Of a stretch of 64,000 nucleotides of DNA, positions 1-8,479 are shown in pieces. A model generated the notes under the pieces. The model saw only the letters and a list, made by a program, of their open reading frames with translations. It searched no databases and was not told where the DNA came from. Every line of letters starts with the position of its first letter. Within the stretch, counting starts at the first letter, position 1. The translations under genes and the position numbers were made by a program. The DNA is from Chitinophaga sp. YR573 (GTDB lineage: Bacteria; Bacteroidota; Bacteroidia; Chitinophagales; Chitinophagaceae). Where the stretch lies: assembly GCF_900110995.1 (NCBI RefSeq), contig NZ_FOJF01000001.1, positions 4,190,803 to 4,254,802 on the forward strand, written 5' to 3'.

Positions 1-1
1 C

Positions 2-2527
2 ATTCCAATTAGTTATCCTATACCCAACATGAACCGGAAAATGTACATAGGCAACAACGGCAGTGATGTCGGTTTTGCTTTTTCTATAGATATTCCTCAG
101 TTGGGAATGGATAAGCGGGAGTTGGTAAATACGATGATCGCTAACATGGCAAGGCAGGGTAATGCGAAGCTGCAAAAATCCTATCCCATAACCTACCGTA
201 ATATTCCCGGTACAGAGGCCGTGCTGCTGCAAGAGAATGTTCCATTGTATATACGTCTGTTCATCCGCAATAACAGGGCTTTTGTATTTATGTACAACTC
301 CGGAGAAAAAGACAGCAGTTCCAGAAAGGACTTTTTCAAATCTGTACGTTTTTATGATATTGCGCGGCCTGTAACAATATATGATACGTTGAATAGCCCG
401 CAATTAGGTTTCTCTGCCATGCTGCCTTTGGATGTAAACCATATACAATCCGGTAACAAGGAAGGTGTACGCCCTGTGGAAGCATATTCTGGTCTGGATG
501 ATGCCAATAACATCTCATATATACTGCGGATCGAAAAGATGCAAAGGGGTTATTATAACATCAATGATAACCAGGTACTGGAAGGCGTCCGTGCAATGCT
601 GCTTCAGGAAGACAGTACTTTACAGCTGATTGATTCGACTGTAACCGAACGGGAGGGCCTGCCATTATACCAGCTGATCTATAATCATAGTAATGGTTTT
701 ATATCCCGTCTGCACTTCATACCAAGGGGTAATCTTGCATACTTCCTGCTTTGTGTTTATGATGGCGTACGTACAGACAGCAGCTACTGGCAACGTTTCC
801 TCAATGGCTTTCACATATCTCCTTTGAAAGCACAGGCACCTGCGATTTCCTTTGTACCAACAGATAGCAGTTTTACTATAGCCGGTCCCGAACTTTTTAC
901 CGGTGGGGCTATTGGCCATTACGATGAATCATCACGTGTACATGTTTATTTGTACAGAGCGATGGACAGCACTTCTCACTCCATGTACGTAGCAGAAGTA
1001 GACAAATATGCCCGTTACTACAATAACAAACCAGACAGTCTCCTGAAAGAGTTTGTACATTCTGAAGACACTACTTTTATTATTACCAGCCACAAACAAT
1101 CTGTCTGGGAAGGACTGCCCGTATATGAAACAGAGATGAAGGGGCGTCATACCGGTCTGCGTTGGTATCGGAGAGCTGTAGTGGCTGGTCATACCATTTA
1201 TCGCCTGTCTGTTATTATGCCGGCAGAAGTAATTCAGACGGGTTATGCACAGCAGTTTCTTGCTTCCTTTCACCCCGGAAGCCGGGAGAAGGCCGATACT
1301 TTCCGGTTACAGGAAAATAGACTGTCTATGCTTTTGAAGGACCTGCAAAGTACCGATACAACAATATTTAATATCGCCCATAATTACCTGGATAATCTGG
1401 AGCCTGACAGCGCTGATAAAGGGTTTATTATAGATGCACTGGCAAAGCCTTTTCCTGCGGATACCGGTGAGAATAATGCAAAAGTGCAGTTGCTGTTATC
1501 GCTAAAAGACCTGGCTGATGATAATGTTGTGCATGCAGCCGAACGGCTTTTTCCCAATACAACTGATGCCTGGGAAAGAGAAAGGGTCCTGCGCTTCCTG
1601 AACGGAATACCTTCGGATTCTGCTATTCGCACATTCCTGCGCCTTGCACCCGAAATGCCGGAAAGTGCTATTGCCGGCAGTAACATTTTCTCTTACTCTT
1701 TCGAAAATGACAGTCTGTACCAAAAATACATGCCTGCCATGATCGCCACTGCAGAACGGTCCGTAAGTTTTCTGCAGGCTTTTACCGCATATACTTACGG
1801 TGATTCATTATGGCTTTCCCCTCAGTTTGACAGGTATGGTCTTGAGCGCCTGTTGCCGGGTATAATGCAACAGTTTGAACGTCTGTTAAAAGAATGGAAA
1901 AACAGGGAACCGGATGAAGATAACGACTGGAAGCTGGAGAGGAGCCTGCTGAGTACTGGTCGTATACTCGCGTTACCAGGAATGCCGGCTTCCGTGGCAA
2001 CAGGTTTCAGACAACTGTTGGCGGATACCGTGATGACGTTACGTAGCCTCGGCGCACGTGGTTTAATGAATAAAGGCATCCATGTTGACGACAAAACACT
2101 CAACAGCGTTTTAGCAGATAATAGCGAAGCATACACATTTATTCAGGCGGTACAAAATGACAAACAACTGTCTCAGATCCGTCACCTGCTCACCCAGGAG
2201 CTGCTGGGACGCAGCTATGTAGCTTATTATATGGGCGAAGATTATACTATAACAGACATCGAACAGGTGACCCGCGTAAAGGTGCAGCAGGGAAAACAAC
2301 CTGCTGAATGGCTCGTATTATACCGCTATAAAACCGATGAGAGTGAAGACTGGGAATATGTATTGAACGGTCCTCATCCACTGGATCCCACTAAGCTCAA
2401 TACTGAACCTGGGTTAATTCACACAATCAGTGAAAAAAGCACGGTGACAGATAAGAAAAAGCTCTCTGCTGAGGCTATGAAAGCCTATAAAAATTACCTG
2501 GAAGAAGAAAGTGCAGAAACAAATTGA
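2..2527 (+). CDS. Large exported protein with three PsbP-like repeats and helical C-terminus, 5' partial
   Basis: The frame is open from the window edge. The first ATG is at 29, but no signal peptide follows it, so the true start probably lies outside the window. Three segments of about 100-150 residues resemble each other loosely: roughly residues 15-110, 115-270 and 275-420, counted from the ATG at 29. Each begins with a beta-rich piece on amphiphilic strands and ends in a 'single helix plus F..F' tail, such as FFKSVRF, FLNGFHIS and FLASFHP. This is the look of PsbP/DUF1795-type domains. The rest, about residues 430-832, is helical with HEAT-like character. No catalytic motif was recognised. 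A hairpin follows the stop, so it is probably transcribed apart from the SPFH gene downstream. The function is unknown and the fold assignment is tentative. Confidence 0.7.
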   Translation: MPISYPIPNMNRKMYIGNNGSDVGFAFSIDIPQLGMDKRELVNTMIANMARQGNAKLQKSYPITYRNIPGTEAVLLQENVPLYIRLFIRNNRAFVFMYNSGEKDSSSRKDFFKSVRFYDIARPVTIYDTLNSPQLGFSAMLPLDVNHIQSGNKEGVRPVEAYSGLDDANNISYILRIEKMQRGYYNINDNQVLEGVRAMLLQEDSTLQLIDSTVTEREGLPLYQLIYNHSNGFISRLHFIPRGNLAYFLLCVYDGVRTDSSYWQRFLNGFHISPLKAQAPAISFVPTDSSFTIAGPELFTGGAIGHYDESSRVHVYLYRAMDSTSHSMYVAEVDKYARYYNNKPDSLLKEFVHSEDTTFIITSHKQSVWEGLPVYETEMKGRHTGLRWYRRAVVAGHTIYRLSVIMPAEVIQTGYAQQFLASFHPGSREKADTFRLQENRLSMLLKDLQSTDTTIFNIAHNYLDNLEPDSADKGFIIDALAKPFPADTGENNAKVQLLLSLKDLADDNVVHAAERLFPNTTDAWERERVLRFLNGIPSDSAIRTFLRLAPEMPESAIAGSNIFSYSFENDSLYQKYMPAMIATAERSVSFLQAFTAYTYGDSLWLSPQFDRYGLERLLPGIMQQFERLLKEWKNREPDEDNDWKLERSLLSTGRILALPGMPASVATGFRQLLADTVMTLRSLGARGLMNKGIHVDDKTLNSVLADNSEAYTFIQAVQNDKQLSQIRHLLTQELLGRSYVAYYMGEDYTITDIEQVTRVKVQQGKQPAEWLVLYRYKTDESEDWEYVLNGPHPLDPTKLNTEPGLIHTISEKSTVTDKKKLSAEAMKAYKNYLEEESAETN

Positions 2528-2544
2528 TGCCCGTTTTCACTTAA

Positions 2545-2585
2545 AAAGTAAAGCCTTGCAATCATTGATTACAAAGCTTTACTTT
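2545..2585 (+). terminator. Long hairpin after the 832-codon gene
   Basis: Ten perfectly paired bases (AAAGTAAAGC with GCTTTACTTT) enclose a second inverted repeat (TTG, AATCA with TGATT, CAA) with single-base bulges. Only a short T-rich tail follows, so it is a plausible intrinsic terminator or RNA-stabilising structure and not a textbook one. Confidence 0.5.
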
Positions 2586-2653
2586 AAATTTACCTCAGGT
2601 ATACAATATATACTCACTTTAACTTAATTTCATCCTCTATAAAAACCTCATAT

Positions 2654-3769
2654 ATGGGACTTTTTGATAAACTCCGGAACGAATTCATTGATATTATAGA
2701 GTGGGTGGATACATCCAACGACACCATTGTCTGGAAGTTTCCCCGCTACCAGAATGAAATTAAGATGAATGCCAAGCTTACTGTGCGTGAATCGCAGTTA
2801 GCTGTATTCATGAATGAAGGGGTGATAGCAGATGTTTTCAAACCAGGAATGTATACGCTGACTACAGAAAACATGCCTATTCTCACCACGCTGAAAGGCT
2901 GGAAATATGGATTTAACAGTCCTTATAAGGCAGATGTATTTTTTGTAAGTACCCGTCAGTTTGTGAACCAGAAATGGGGTACCCGTAATCCGGTAATGCT
3001 GCGTGATGCAGAATTCGGCCCGGTACGTCTTCGTGCTTTCGGCAGTTTTGCCTTCCGCGTACAGGATGCCGGTAAATTTATAAAAGAAGTAGCTGCCACT
3101 AACCCTGAATTTACAGTAGAAGGGGTGAACGAGCAGTTACGTAACGTTGCTATTACCCGTGGTATGGATGCCATTGCACAGGCTAAAATTCCTGTACTTG
3201 ATCTGGCGGCCAATTACGACGAAGTATCCGCACTTATTACCACTAAGATACAACCCGAGTTTAATGAACTGGGGCTGGAACTTACCAAGTTCCTGATTGA
3301 GAATATATCCCTGCCACCTGAAGTAGAGGCCGTAATGGACAAACGCAGCAGCATGGGCATTGTTGGTAACCTGGGAGCTTATGCACAGTTTCAGGCAGCC
3401 AATGCAATGGAACAGGCAGCCACCAACCCGAATGGGGGAGGCCTTGCAGGCGCTGGTCTGGGTGCCGGTGTGGGTATGGCTATAGGTGGCCAGTTAGGCA
3501 ATATCTTCCAGCCTAATACAGTACAACCACAACAAGGTAACGATGGCCCGCCACCATTACCCGGAGCAGTCCAGTATTTCGCTGCTGTGAATGGTCAGCA
3601 GGCTGGTCCTTATACAATGGAACAGTTATCACAACTGGTAGCTGCCGGCACTATCAATCAGCAAAGTCAGGTATGGAAAAAGGGAATGGCCGCCTGGGCT
3701 GTTGCCAGCACTGTCCCTGAACTGGCAGATTTATTTAACAACGTACCACCACCTTTACCCAGCGTATAA
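2654..3769 (+). CDS. SPFH/band-7 domain protein with C-terminal GYF_2 domain
   Basis: This 371-residue protein resembles the SPFH-domain 'virion core protein'/YdjL-like family. The N-terminus (MGLFDKLRNEFIDIIEW) and the SPFH segment (about 25-235, including VRLRAFGSFAFRV) fit that family. A Gly/Ala-rich linker (about 255-285) could associate with membrane. The C-terminus (about 306-360, with QQAGPYTMEQLSQLV and VWKKGMAAWAVAS) is a GYF_2 domain, usually a peptide or protein interaction module. There is no signal peptide, so it is predicted cytoplasmic or membrane-peripheral. The zinc-ribbon gene starts 3 bases after its stop, so the two are almost certainly co-transcribed. The pairing suggests a membrane-associated scaffold, but the exact role is unknown. 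Confidence 0.85.
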   Translation: MGLFDKLRNEFIDIIEWVDTSNDTIVWKFPRYQNEIKMNAKLTVRESQLAVFMNEGVIADVFKPGMYTLTTENMPILTTLKGWKYGFNSPYKADVFFVSTRQFVNQKWGTRNPVMLRDAEFGPVRLRAFGSFAFRVQDAGKFIKEVAATNPEFTVEGVNEQLRNVAITRGMDAIAQAKIPVLDLAANYDEVSALITTKIQPEFNELGLELTKFLIENISLPPEVEAVMDKRSSMGIVGNLGAYAQFQAANAMEQAATNPNGGGLAGAGLGAGVGMAIGGQLGNIFQPNTVQPQQGNDGPPPLPGAVQYFAAVNGQQAGPYTMEQLSQLVAAGTINQQSQVWKKGMAAWAVASTVPELADLFNNVPPPLPSV

Positions 3770-3772
3770 ACT

Positions 3773-4885
3773 ATGCCTCAGGCCGAACAAACCGCCATCC
3801 TTAATACCACCCTTCAATGCAGTAACTGCGGAGCCACCCTGCATTTTGCACCTGGTACCCATCAGTTGCAATGCACGTATTGCGGGGCTGCAAATGAAAT
3901 TGCCAGCACGGACAACAGTCCCATCGTTTCTTTCGATTATCAGACCTTTATTGACAACAATAATGGCCATGTAAACCAGCAAACGGAGAAAGTGGTTTCC
4001 TGCAAGAACTGCGGGGCTGCAACCACTTTGCCGCCAGAGGTCAACTCAGATAATTGTGTCTTTTGTACCAGTCCGCTCGTACTCAGTGACATAGAGAATA
4101 AACAACTGGTAAAACCACATTACGTATTACCGTTTTTAGTTCCACAGCAACAGGCTTCAGAGAGCTTCCGTAAATGGTTAAGCAAATTATGGTTTGCCCC
4201 TTCGGACCTTTCTAAAATGGTTACCAGCGACGCACGCCAGTTTAAAGGAGTATATATTCCGCACTGGAGTTATGATGCTAACACAACTACCGATTATGAA
4301 GGGCGTCGTGGCGACTATTATTACACAACAGAAACCTATACAGAAACTGTTGACGGCAAAGAGGTCACCCGCACAAGGGAGGTACGTCATACCTCCTGGA
4401 GTTATGCCAGTGGAACAGTGATGAATAGTTTTAATGATGTACTTGTTTCCGCCAGTAATTCACTGCCTCAGAAAGTAGCGAATCGCCTGGAACCATGGCG
4501 TATGGAAGCGCTGGTACATTATAACGAACAGTATGTAAGCGGTTTTCGCTCTGAACTTTACCAGATAAAGCCGGAAGAAGGACTGGAAGAGGCTAAAACC
4601 CGTATGGACCCTACCATTCGTGATACTATCTGTGGTGATATAGGAGGTGATGAGCAAACCATCAGTAATTACGATGTAACTTATCATGACCTTGCACTCA
4701 AGTACCTGTTATTACCGGCCTGGATCAGCGCCTATAAATACAACAATAAGCTGTATCATTTCACTATCAATGCCTGTACAGGTGAAGTAGTGGGTGAACG
4801 TCCTTATAGTGCGGTTAAAATTACACTAACTGTCATCGCAGCGCTGCTACTTATCATCATTCTTATCTATTGCTTTAAACAATAG
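3773..4885 (+). CDS. Double zinc-ribbon membrane-anchored protein
   Basis: Two CxxC...CxxC zinc ribbons lie at the N-terminus: C16/C19/C34/C37 and C77/C80/C95/C98. A long soluble region follows, with a Tyr/Thr-rich stretch near 180-200. A single hydrophobic helix (about 350-368) ends the protein, consistent with a C-terminal tail anchor. The family is known as TFIIB-type zinc-ribbon proteins found next to SPFH proteins; it has no assigned reaction. It is translationally coupled to the SPFH-GYF gene and followed by a strong terminator. Together they look like a two-gene module in which the zinc-ribbon protein is the membrane partner. Confidence 0.8.
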   Translation: MPQAEQTAILNTTLQCSNCGATLHFAPGTHQLQCTYCGAANEIASTDNSPIVSFDYQTFIDNNNGHVNQQTEKVVSCKNCGAATTLPPEVNSDNCVFCTSPLVLSDIENKQLVKPHYVLPFLVPQQQASESFRKWLSKLWFAPSDLSKMVTSDARQFKGVYIPHWSYDANTTTDYEGRRGDYYYTTETYTETVDGKEVTRTREVRHTSWSYASGTVMNSFNDVLVSASNSLPQKVANRLEPWRMEALVHYNEQYVSGFRSELYQIKPEEGLEEAKTRMDPTIRDTICGDIGGDEQTISNYDVTYHDLALKYLLLPAWISAYKYNNKLYHFTINACTGEVVGERPYSAVKITLTVIAALLLIIILIYCFKQ

Positions 4886-4903
4886 AGATATAAAAATATT
4901 TTC

Positions 4904-4932
4904 AGCTCCAACAGCCATGTTGGAGCTTTTTT
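4904..4932 (+). terminator. Intrinsic terminator of the SPFH/zinc-ribbon operon
   Basis: A nine-base perfect stem (AGCTCCAAC/GTTGGAGCT) with a six-base loop is followed immediately by a run of T residues. Confidence 0.9.
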
Positions 4933-4975
4933 ATTTATAGCAATTACTACGCAAATACACTACGTACCCACTTCA

Positions 4976-4983
4976 TACCTTTG
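4976..4983 (+). promoter_or_regulatory. Candidate -7 promoter element of the haloperoxidase-like gene
   Basis: TACCTTTG matches the Bacteroidota -7 consensus TAnnTTTG exactly and lies 65 bases before the start codon. No clear TTTG -33 box is present at the expected distance. Confidence 0.4.
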
Positions 4984-5047
4984 CCATGATTTAAATCCCT
5001 GGCTACTTATTAACCCTGTCATTGTTAACCTTTTAATTTGAAAAAAA

Positions 5048-6397
5048 ATGAAATTTGTTTGTTTACGATCATGCTTGGTTTATCTCATGTTCGTTTTGGG
5101 TCTATTCGCCTGTAAAAGGGAAAATGCTCCAGATCATTTACCTCTAATCAATGAAACTGCCGTCCTGCATGCTACTTCCGGAAATGATGCTGCTGTTGCC
5201 GTTTCATGGTACCAGCTGCAATTGAAACTGATAAAGGAAACCGGAGGATTTACACCGCCGGTGGCTGCAAGAGCTATTGCTTATACTGGTATAACCTTGT
5301 ATGAATCAGTAGTATGGGGAGCAGGTGGTGCTTCCTCATTAAAAGGGCAGTTGAACGGGCTCCATTATGTTCCGGTTCCTGAAAGAGGGAAGAAGTATAA
5401 CTGGACAATTGCCGCCAACAGTGCGCTGGCTGTTATTACAAAGAACCTGTTTCCTAATGCCAGTGCTGCCAATCTTGCACTGATAACTCAGCTTGAGATC
5501 GATAACCTGGAAGCGTTTTCAGATAGCTGTGCGCAGGACGAAATAATCCGTTCTGTTAACTACGGCAGGCAGGTAGCAGGAAGTATCTACCAGTGGTCAA
5601 CATCTGATGGTGGGAAAGATGGTTATTTAAACACATTTCCCTCAGATTATGTACCACCGGCAGGCGCAGGATTATGGGTGCCAACACCGCCGCTTTTTCA
5701 ACCGGCTATGCTGCCTTACTGGGGGAATAACCGTCCGATTATCAGACCTAATACACCCGATCAGGCGGGCATACTTCCACCATTATATTCAACAGATACA
5801 ACATCAGTATTTTACAATGAGGCATTCCTTGTATATCATACAGGTATAACACTCTCACCTGAGAAGAACCTTATTGCCAGATACTGGGCCGACGGAGGAG
5901 GAACTTTTACTCCTCCCGGCCATCTGATAGCTATTACAGCTCAATTAATAAGTGAGCAGCATTTGAGTCTTTCATCTGCTGCAAAGCTTTTTGCACAGGT
6001 AGGAATAGGTTTAAATGATGCAGGTATCCTTTGCTGGAAATACAAATACAGGTACAACCTGCTGCGTCCTGTTACGTATATCCGGTCAAACATAGATAGC
6101 AGCTGGCTGCCATTGATAGGCACACCTCCTTTTCCTTCTTACATCTCCGGCCATGCTACATTTACCAGCGCGGCTGGTCATATACTGGCAGCTTATTTTG
6201 GTGATGGCTTTTCATTTACCGATAAGCAGAAAGTCCCTGAAGGATTTACACCACGTTTTTTTAGCACATTTATCGATATGACAGACGAAGCAGCAGCTTC
6301 AAGAGTATATGGAGGTATCCATTACCAGTTCGATAGTGAAGTAGGAAAACAGGTAGGTGAAAATATTGCAGAAAGAGTATTGGGATTGAGGTATTAA
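5048..6397 (+). CDS. Vanadium-dependent haloperoxidase / PAP2-superfamily lipoprotein
   Basis: The three-part active-site signature is complete: K333-x6-R340-P341; the PSxxSGH form of the PSGH motif (P363 to H369); and S418-R419-x5-H425-x3-D429. These residues bind vanadate in haloperoxidases or phosphate in acid phosphatases of the same superfamily. The N-terminal signal ends in a lipobox-like LFAC with Cys22, so the protein is probably a lipoprotein facing the periplasm or outer surface. The 449-residue length and spacing fit the bacterial 'vanadium-dependent haloperoxidase' family. Sequence alone cannot decide between peroxidase and phosphatase activity. It is monocistronic, with its own promoter-like element and a 3' hairpin. 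Confidence 0.85.
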   Translation: MKFVCLRSCLVYLMFVLGLFACKRENAPDHLPLINETAVLHATSGNDAAVAVSWYQLQLKLIKETGGFTPPVAARAIAYTGITLYESVVWGAGGASSLKGQLNGLHYVPVPERGKKYNWTIAANSALAVITKNLFPNASAANLALITQLEIDNLEAFSDSCAQDEIIRSVNYGRQVAGSIYQWSTSDGGKDGYLNTFPSDYVPPAGAGLWVPTPPLFQPAMLPYWGNNRPIIRPNTPDQAGILPPLYSTDTTSVFYNEAFLVYHTGITLSPEKNLIARYWADGGGTFTPPGHLIAITAQLISEQHLSLSSAAKLFAQVGIGLNDAGILCWKYKYRYNLLRPVTYIRSNIDSSWLPLIGTPPFPSYISGHATFTSAAGHILAAYFGDGFSFTDKQKVPEGFTPRFFSTFIDMTDEAAASRVYGGIHYQFDSEVGKQVGENIAERVLGLRY

Positions 6398-6403
6398 TAC
6401 TGT

Positions 6404-6429
6404 GAAGGTCTGCTTAAAAGCAGACCTTC
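6404..6429. terminator. Hairpin between convergent genes
   Basis: A ten-base perfect stem (GAAGGTCTGC/GCAGACCTTC) with loop TTAAAA fills the gap between the haloperoxidase-like gene and the convergent oxygenase gene. It probably serves both strands. T-runs are short. Confidence 0.65.
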
Positions 6430-6430
6430 A

Positions 6431-7189
6431 TTAATAAGCATTCAGCTGTTTTATTTGAGTTTTATATTTCACAGGCAAAAGCAGATCTCTCAACCAACTT
6501 TGTAATTTTATTATACTGCTTAGTTTATACAGATAGAGTACCGGCAACCATACATTTGCATTACGCAGGGATAATAATTCTTTCACCAGCTTCGGTGTTA
6601 TTAATGCCTGTATTTTTTTTAATAACCAATACCGCATTACTCCAAGATGTTCACGGTATTTTTTAAACAGATCATCCGTGAAATCACTATACCGCAAATC
6701 TTCCTTTAAATGGATGTCGCGTGCAATTGTCCAGTTGTGATAATTAGCAGGCAGGTCTTTCAACTGCATACGCATACCCACTGTATGAAAGACATTAAAA
6801 ATATCTTCTTTTTCTGCTGATGTAAGTTTGCGTTCCAGCAGTTCATATGCGCGGATGGAATAATCAATCAACATGAATAATACATCCCTGTATGCCCAGT
6901 CGGGTATTTGCGCAGCACGGGAAATTTCTACCTGCTTATGAATAGATGTAATCTGATCGATGGCAGCATAGGCGGCCTCATTTGTTGAGAAGATGATCCG
7001 CTGGGAATAGGCAACGGTAGAAAATAATCTGCCTAAAGGATCTGCCGGTAATCTGCCGGTGAAGTAAAGCCAGTCTACAGCTTTATTCAATGCAAATTCA
7101 GCGGCAGCGCCTGCAAAAATAAACAGCACAGTATCTGACTTTCCCCAGATTTCCCGTACGATAGAATCTTCATTTACGAAGTGTTTCAT
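6431..7189 (-). CDS. MpaB-type oxygenase family (DUF2236) protein
   Basis: This 252-residue protein fits the DUF2236/oxygenase-MpaB family, which includes the haem-dependent latex-clearing protein and fungal MpaB. Supporting landmarks are FAGAAAEFALNKAVDW near the start, DPLGRLFSTV (about 50-60), a segment with the family's 'eA..ai..v...H..v' spacing (ANEAAYAAIDQITSIHKQV-like) and later aromatic-rich helices. It is shorter than many members. It is the last gene of a three-gene minus-strand operon and overlaps the membrane-protein gene before it by 20 bases. The substrate is unknown. A haem oxygenase role is family inference, and the ligands were not assigned with certainty. Confidence 0.7.
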   Translation of the reverse strand: MKHFVNEDSIVREIWGKSDTVLFIFAGAAAEFALNKAVDWLYFTGRLPADPLGRLFSTVAYSQRIIFSTNEAAYAAIDQITSIHKQVEISRAAQIPDWAYRDVLFMLIDYSIRAYELLERKLTSAEKEDIFNVFHTVGMRMQLKDLPANYHNWTIARDIHLKEDLRYSDFTDDLFKKYREHLGVMRYWLLKKIQALITPKLVKELLSLRNANVWLPVLYLYKLSSIIKLQSWLRDLLLPVKYKTQIKQLNAY

Positions 7190-7637
7190 GTTGTAAGCGG
7201 TTAATATCCCTATAGCAAATAATTAACGGTATAATACCCACCACACCAAAGGAGCAATCAATAATCCGCCAGAAAACAGGGATATGACGAATATAACCTG
7301 CAATAAAAGCCAGCGGAATAATGAACACACAAGCCATCATACCAAACTCTATCACCCACACATTCTTAACAGGATCTTTAAGCGGACCGATAAAAAGCAA
7401 TGCCAGCATCAGGTGTGCAAAAGCAAGCCAGTCTGTACCATAGCTTAAGTAAGGATAATGCTGATTAGTTGTCAGTATAGCGAGGTATATAGTATCAAAC
7501 CATTTACTCATTCCTTCCGGAAAACAGGTACTATGATTAACCAGCCATTCAAGTTCAGTCTCTAGCGGAAAAGCTGTGAGCCCACTTATCGCAAGTCCGG
7601 TTATCATCATCCATATACATATTTTAATACGTAACAT
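7170..7637 (-). CDS. Four-helix integral membrane protein, unknown function
   Basis: I chose the ATG at 7637, giving 155 residues starting MLRIKICIWMM. A longer frame to 7736 would lie inside the DUF1361 gene and adds non-membrane sequence. The chosen start overlaps the upstream stop by 14 bases, typical of translational coupling. Hydrophobic segments occur at about 5-25, 70-90, 95-115 and 125-145. The loop after the first helix carries a Cys and charged residues (PLETELEWLVNHSTCFPEG). I do not recognise the family. Its position between DUF1361 and the MpaB-like gene suggests the three work together in the membrane. Confidence 0.7.
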   Translation of the reverse strand: MLRIKICIWMMITGLAISGLTAFPLETELEWLVNHSTCFPEGMSKWFDTIYLAILTTNQHYPYLSYGTDWLAFAHLMLALLFIGPLKDPVKNVWVIEFGMMACVFIIPLAFIAGYIRHIPVFWRIIDCSFGVVGIIPLIICYRDINRLQHETLRK

Positions 7638-8280
7638 CAGCTTGTTTTTTGATGCCCAGTTGTTGTAGCGTGAAATAAATAATGCCGAACATGGTACCAA
7701 ATAAAAGAGTGAATGCCCACAATCTGATATTTTCAAATGGTTGAAAAATATGATGAGCAGAAGCGGAAAGGACCATTACCGGATTTATTACTATATCCCA
7801 GCTGTTAAACCGTAAAAACCTGCCGATGTAAACGCCATAGCCACACAAACCAAAACTTATAATAACGATCGTTTTTACCCATATCATCTTCAGATGCCGG
7901 GATAAAAACTGTTCTATCTGCATAAGGGATACAATACCTAATAACAAACCATTCCAGGCCCCTGTAATTACCAGTAACAGATCATACCATTGAGGCACAG
8001 GCGGTTCTTTAACATAATGAAAAAGATCCGTGATCATATAAGGTGCATTCGGGAAAAATAGCAGCCAGCAGGCCATTAATACAATTGCTTTGAAGTTGCA
8101 TTTGTCCAGTTTAAAAAGGGCACGGCTGAATAATAAAGGGAGCACAGCTAAAAATGTATTCCAGATATAAAATCCATATGTTAATTCTTTTGTAAAATAG
8201 ACCCGTACTAATAGCAATAACATATTAAAAAGAATGGATACCAGCAACATCCTTTCCAAAGGAGAGATATTCTTTATCAT
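7624..8280 (-). CDS. DUF1361 membrane protein
   Basis: This 218-residue polytopic protein has about six hydrophobic helices. Family landmarks are present: NTFLAVLPLLFS, FFPNAPYMITDLFHY (the FLPNAPY motif), WYDLLLVITGAWNG and YIGRFLRFNSWD. DUF1361 members are inner-membrane proteins without an assigned function. It is the first gene of a three-gene minus-strand operon whose reading frames overlap. The upstream region (8281-8479) holds palindromic hairpins but no convincing promoter. Confidence 0.8.
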   Translation of the reverse strand: MIKNISPLERMLLVSILFNMLLLLVRVYFTKELTYGFYIWNTFLAVLPLLFSRALFKLDKCNFKAIVLMACWLLFFPNAPYMITDLFHYVKEPPVPQWYDLLLVITGAWNGLLLGIVSLMQIEQFLSRHLKMIWVKTIVIISFGLCGYGVYIGRFLRFNSWDIVINPVMVLSASAHHIFQPFENIRLWAFTLLFGTMFGIIYFTLQQLGIKKQADVTY

Positions 8281-8375
8281 ACAAATAAAGAGTTAATTTA
8301 ATTAGATAAAAGTACTTTGAGATACAAAGTAATAGAAAAAGTTTAACACTAACTAATTTACTTTGATTTTTGGGT

Positions 8376-8442
8376 GCAGGGCTTCGCCCTGCAAAACCCC
8401 TTCGATTTTTTTGTAAGGATGCGAAGCATCATTACAAAAAAA
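8376..8442. repeat. Twin palindromic hairpins (REP-like) between two minus-strand operons
   Basis: The first hairpin is GCAGGGC-TTC-GCCCTGC (8376-8392), flanked by GGG and CCCC that could extend it. The second (8406-8442) pairs seven T plus GTAA with TTAC plus seven A, then one mismatch, then GATGC-GAA-GCATC. The second could act as a bidirectional terminator. Twin GC-rich and AT-flanked hairpins in an intergenic space resemble REP-type elements. Confidence 0.6.
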
Positions 8443-8479
8443 TAAAACCTACTATTTGGTCAGAAATAAAAGAGAAGGT

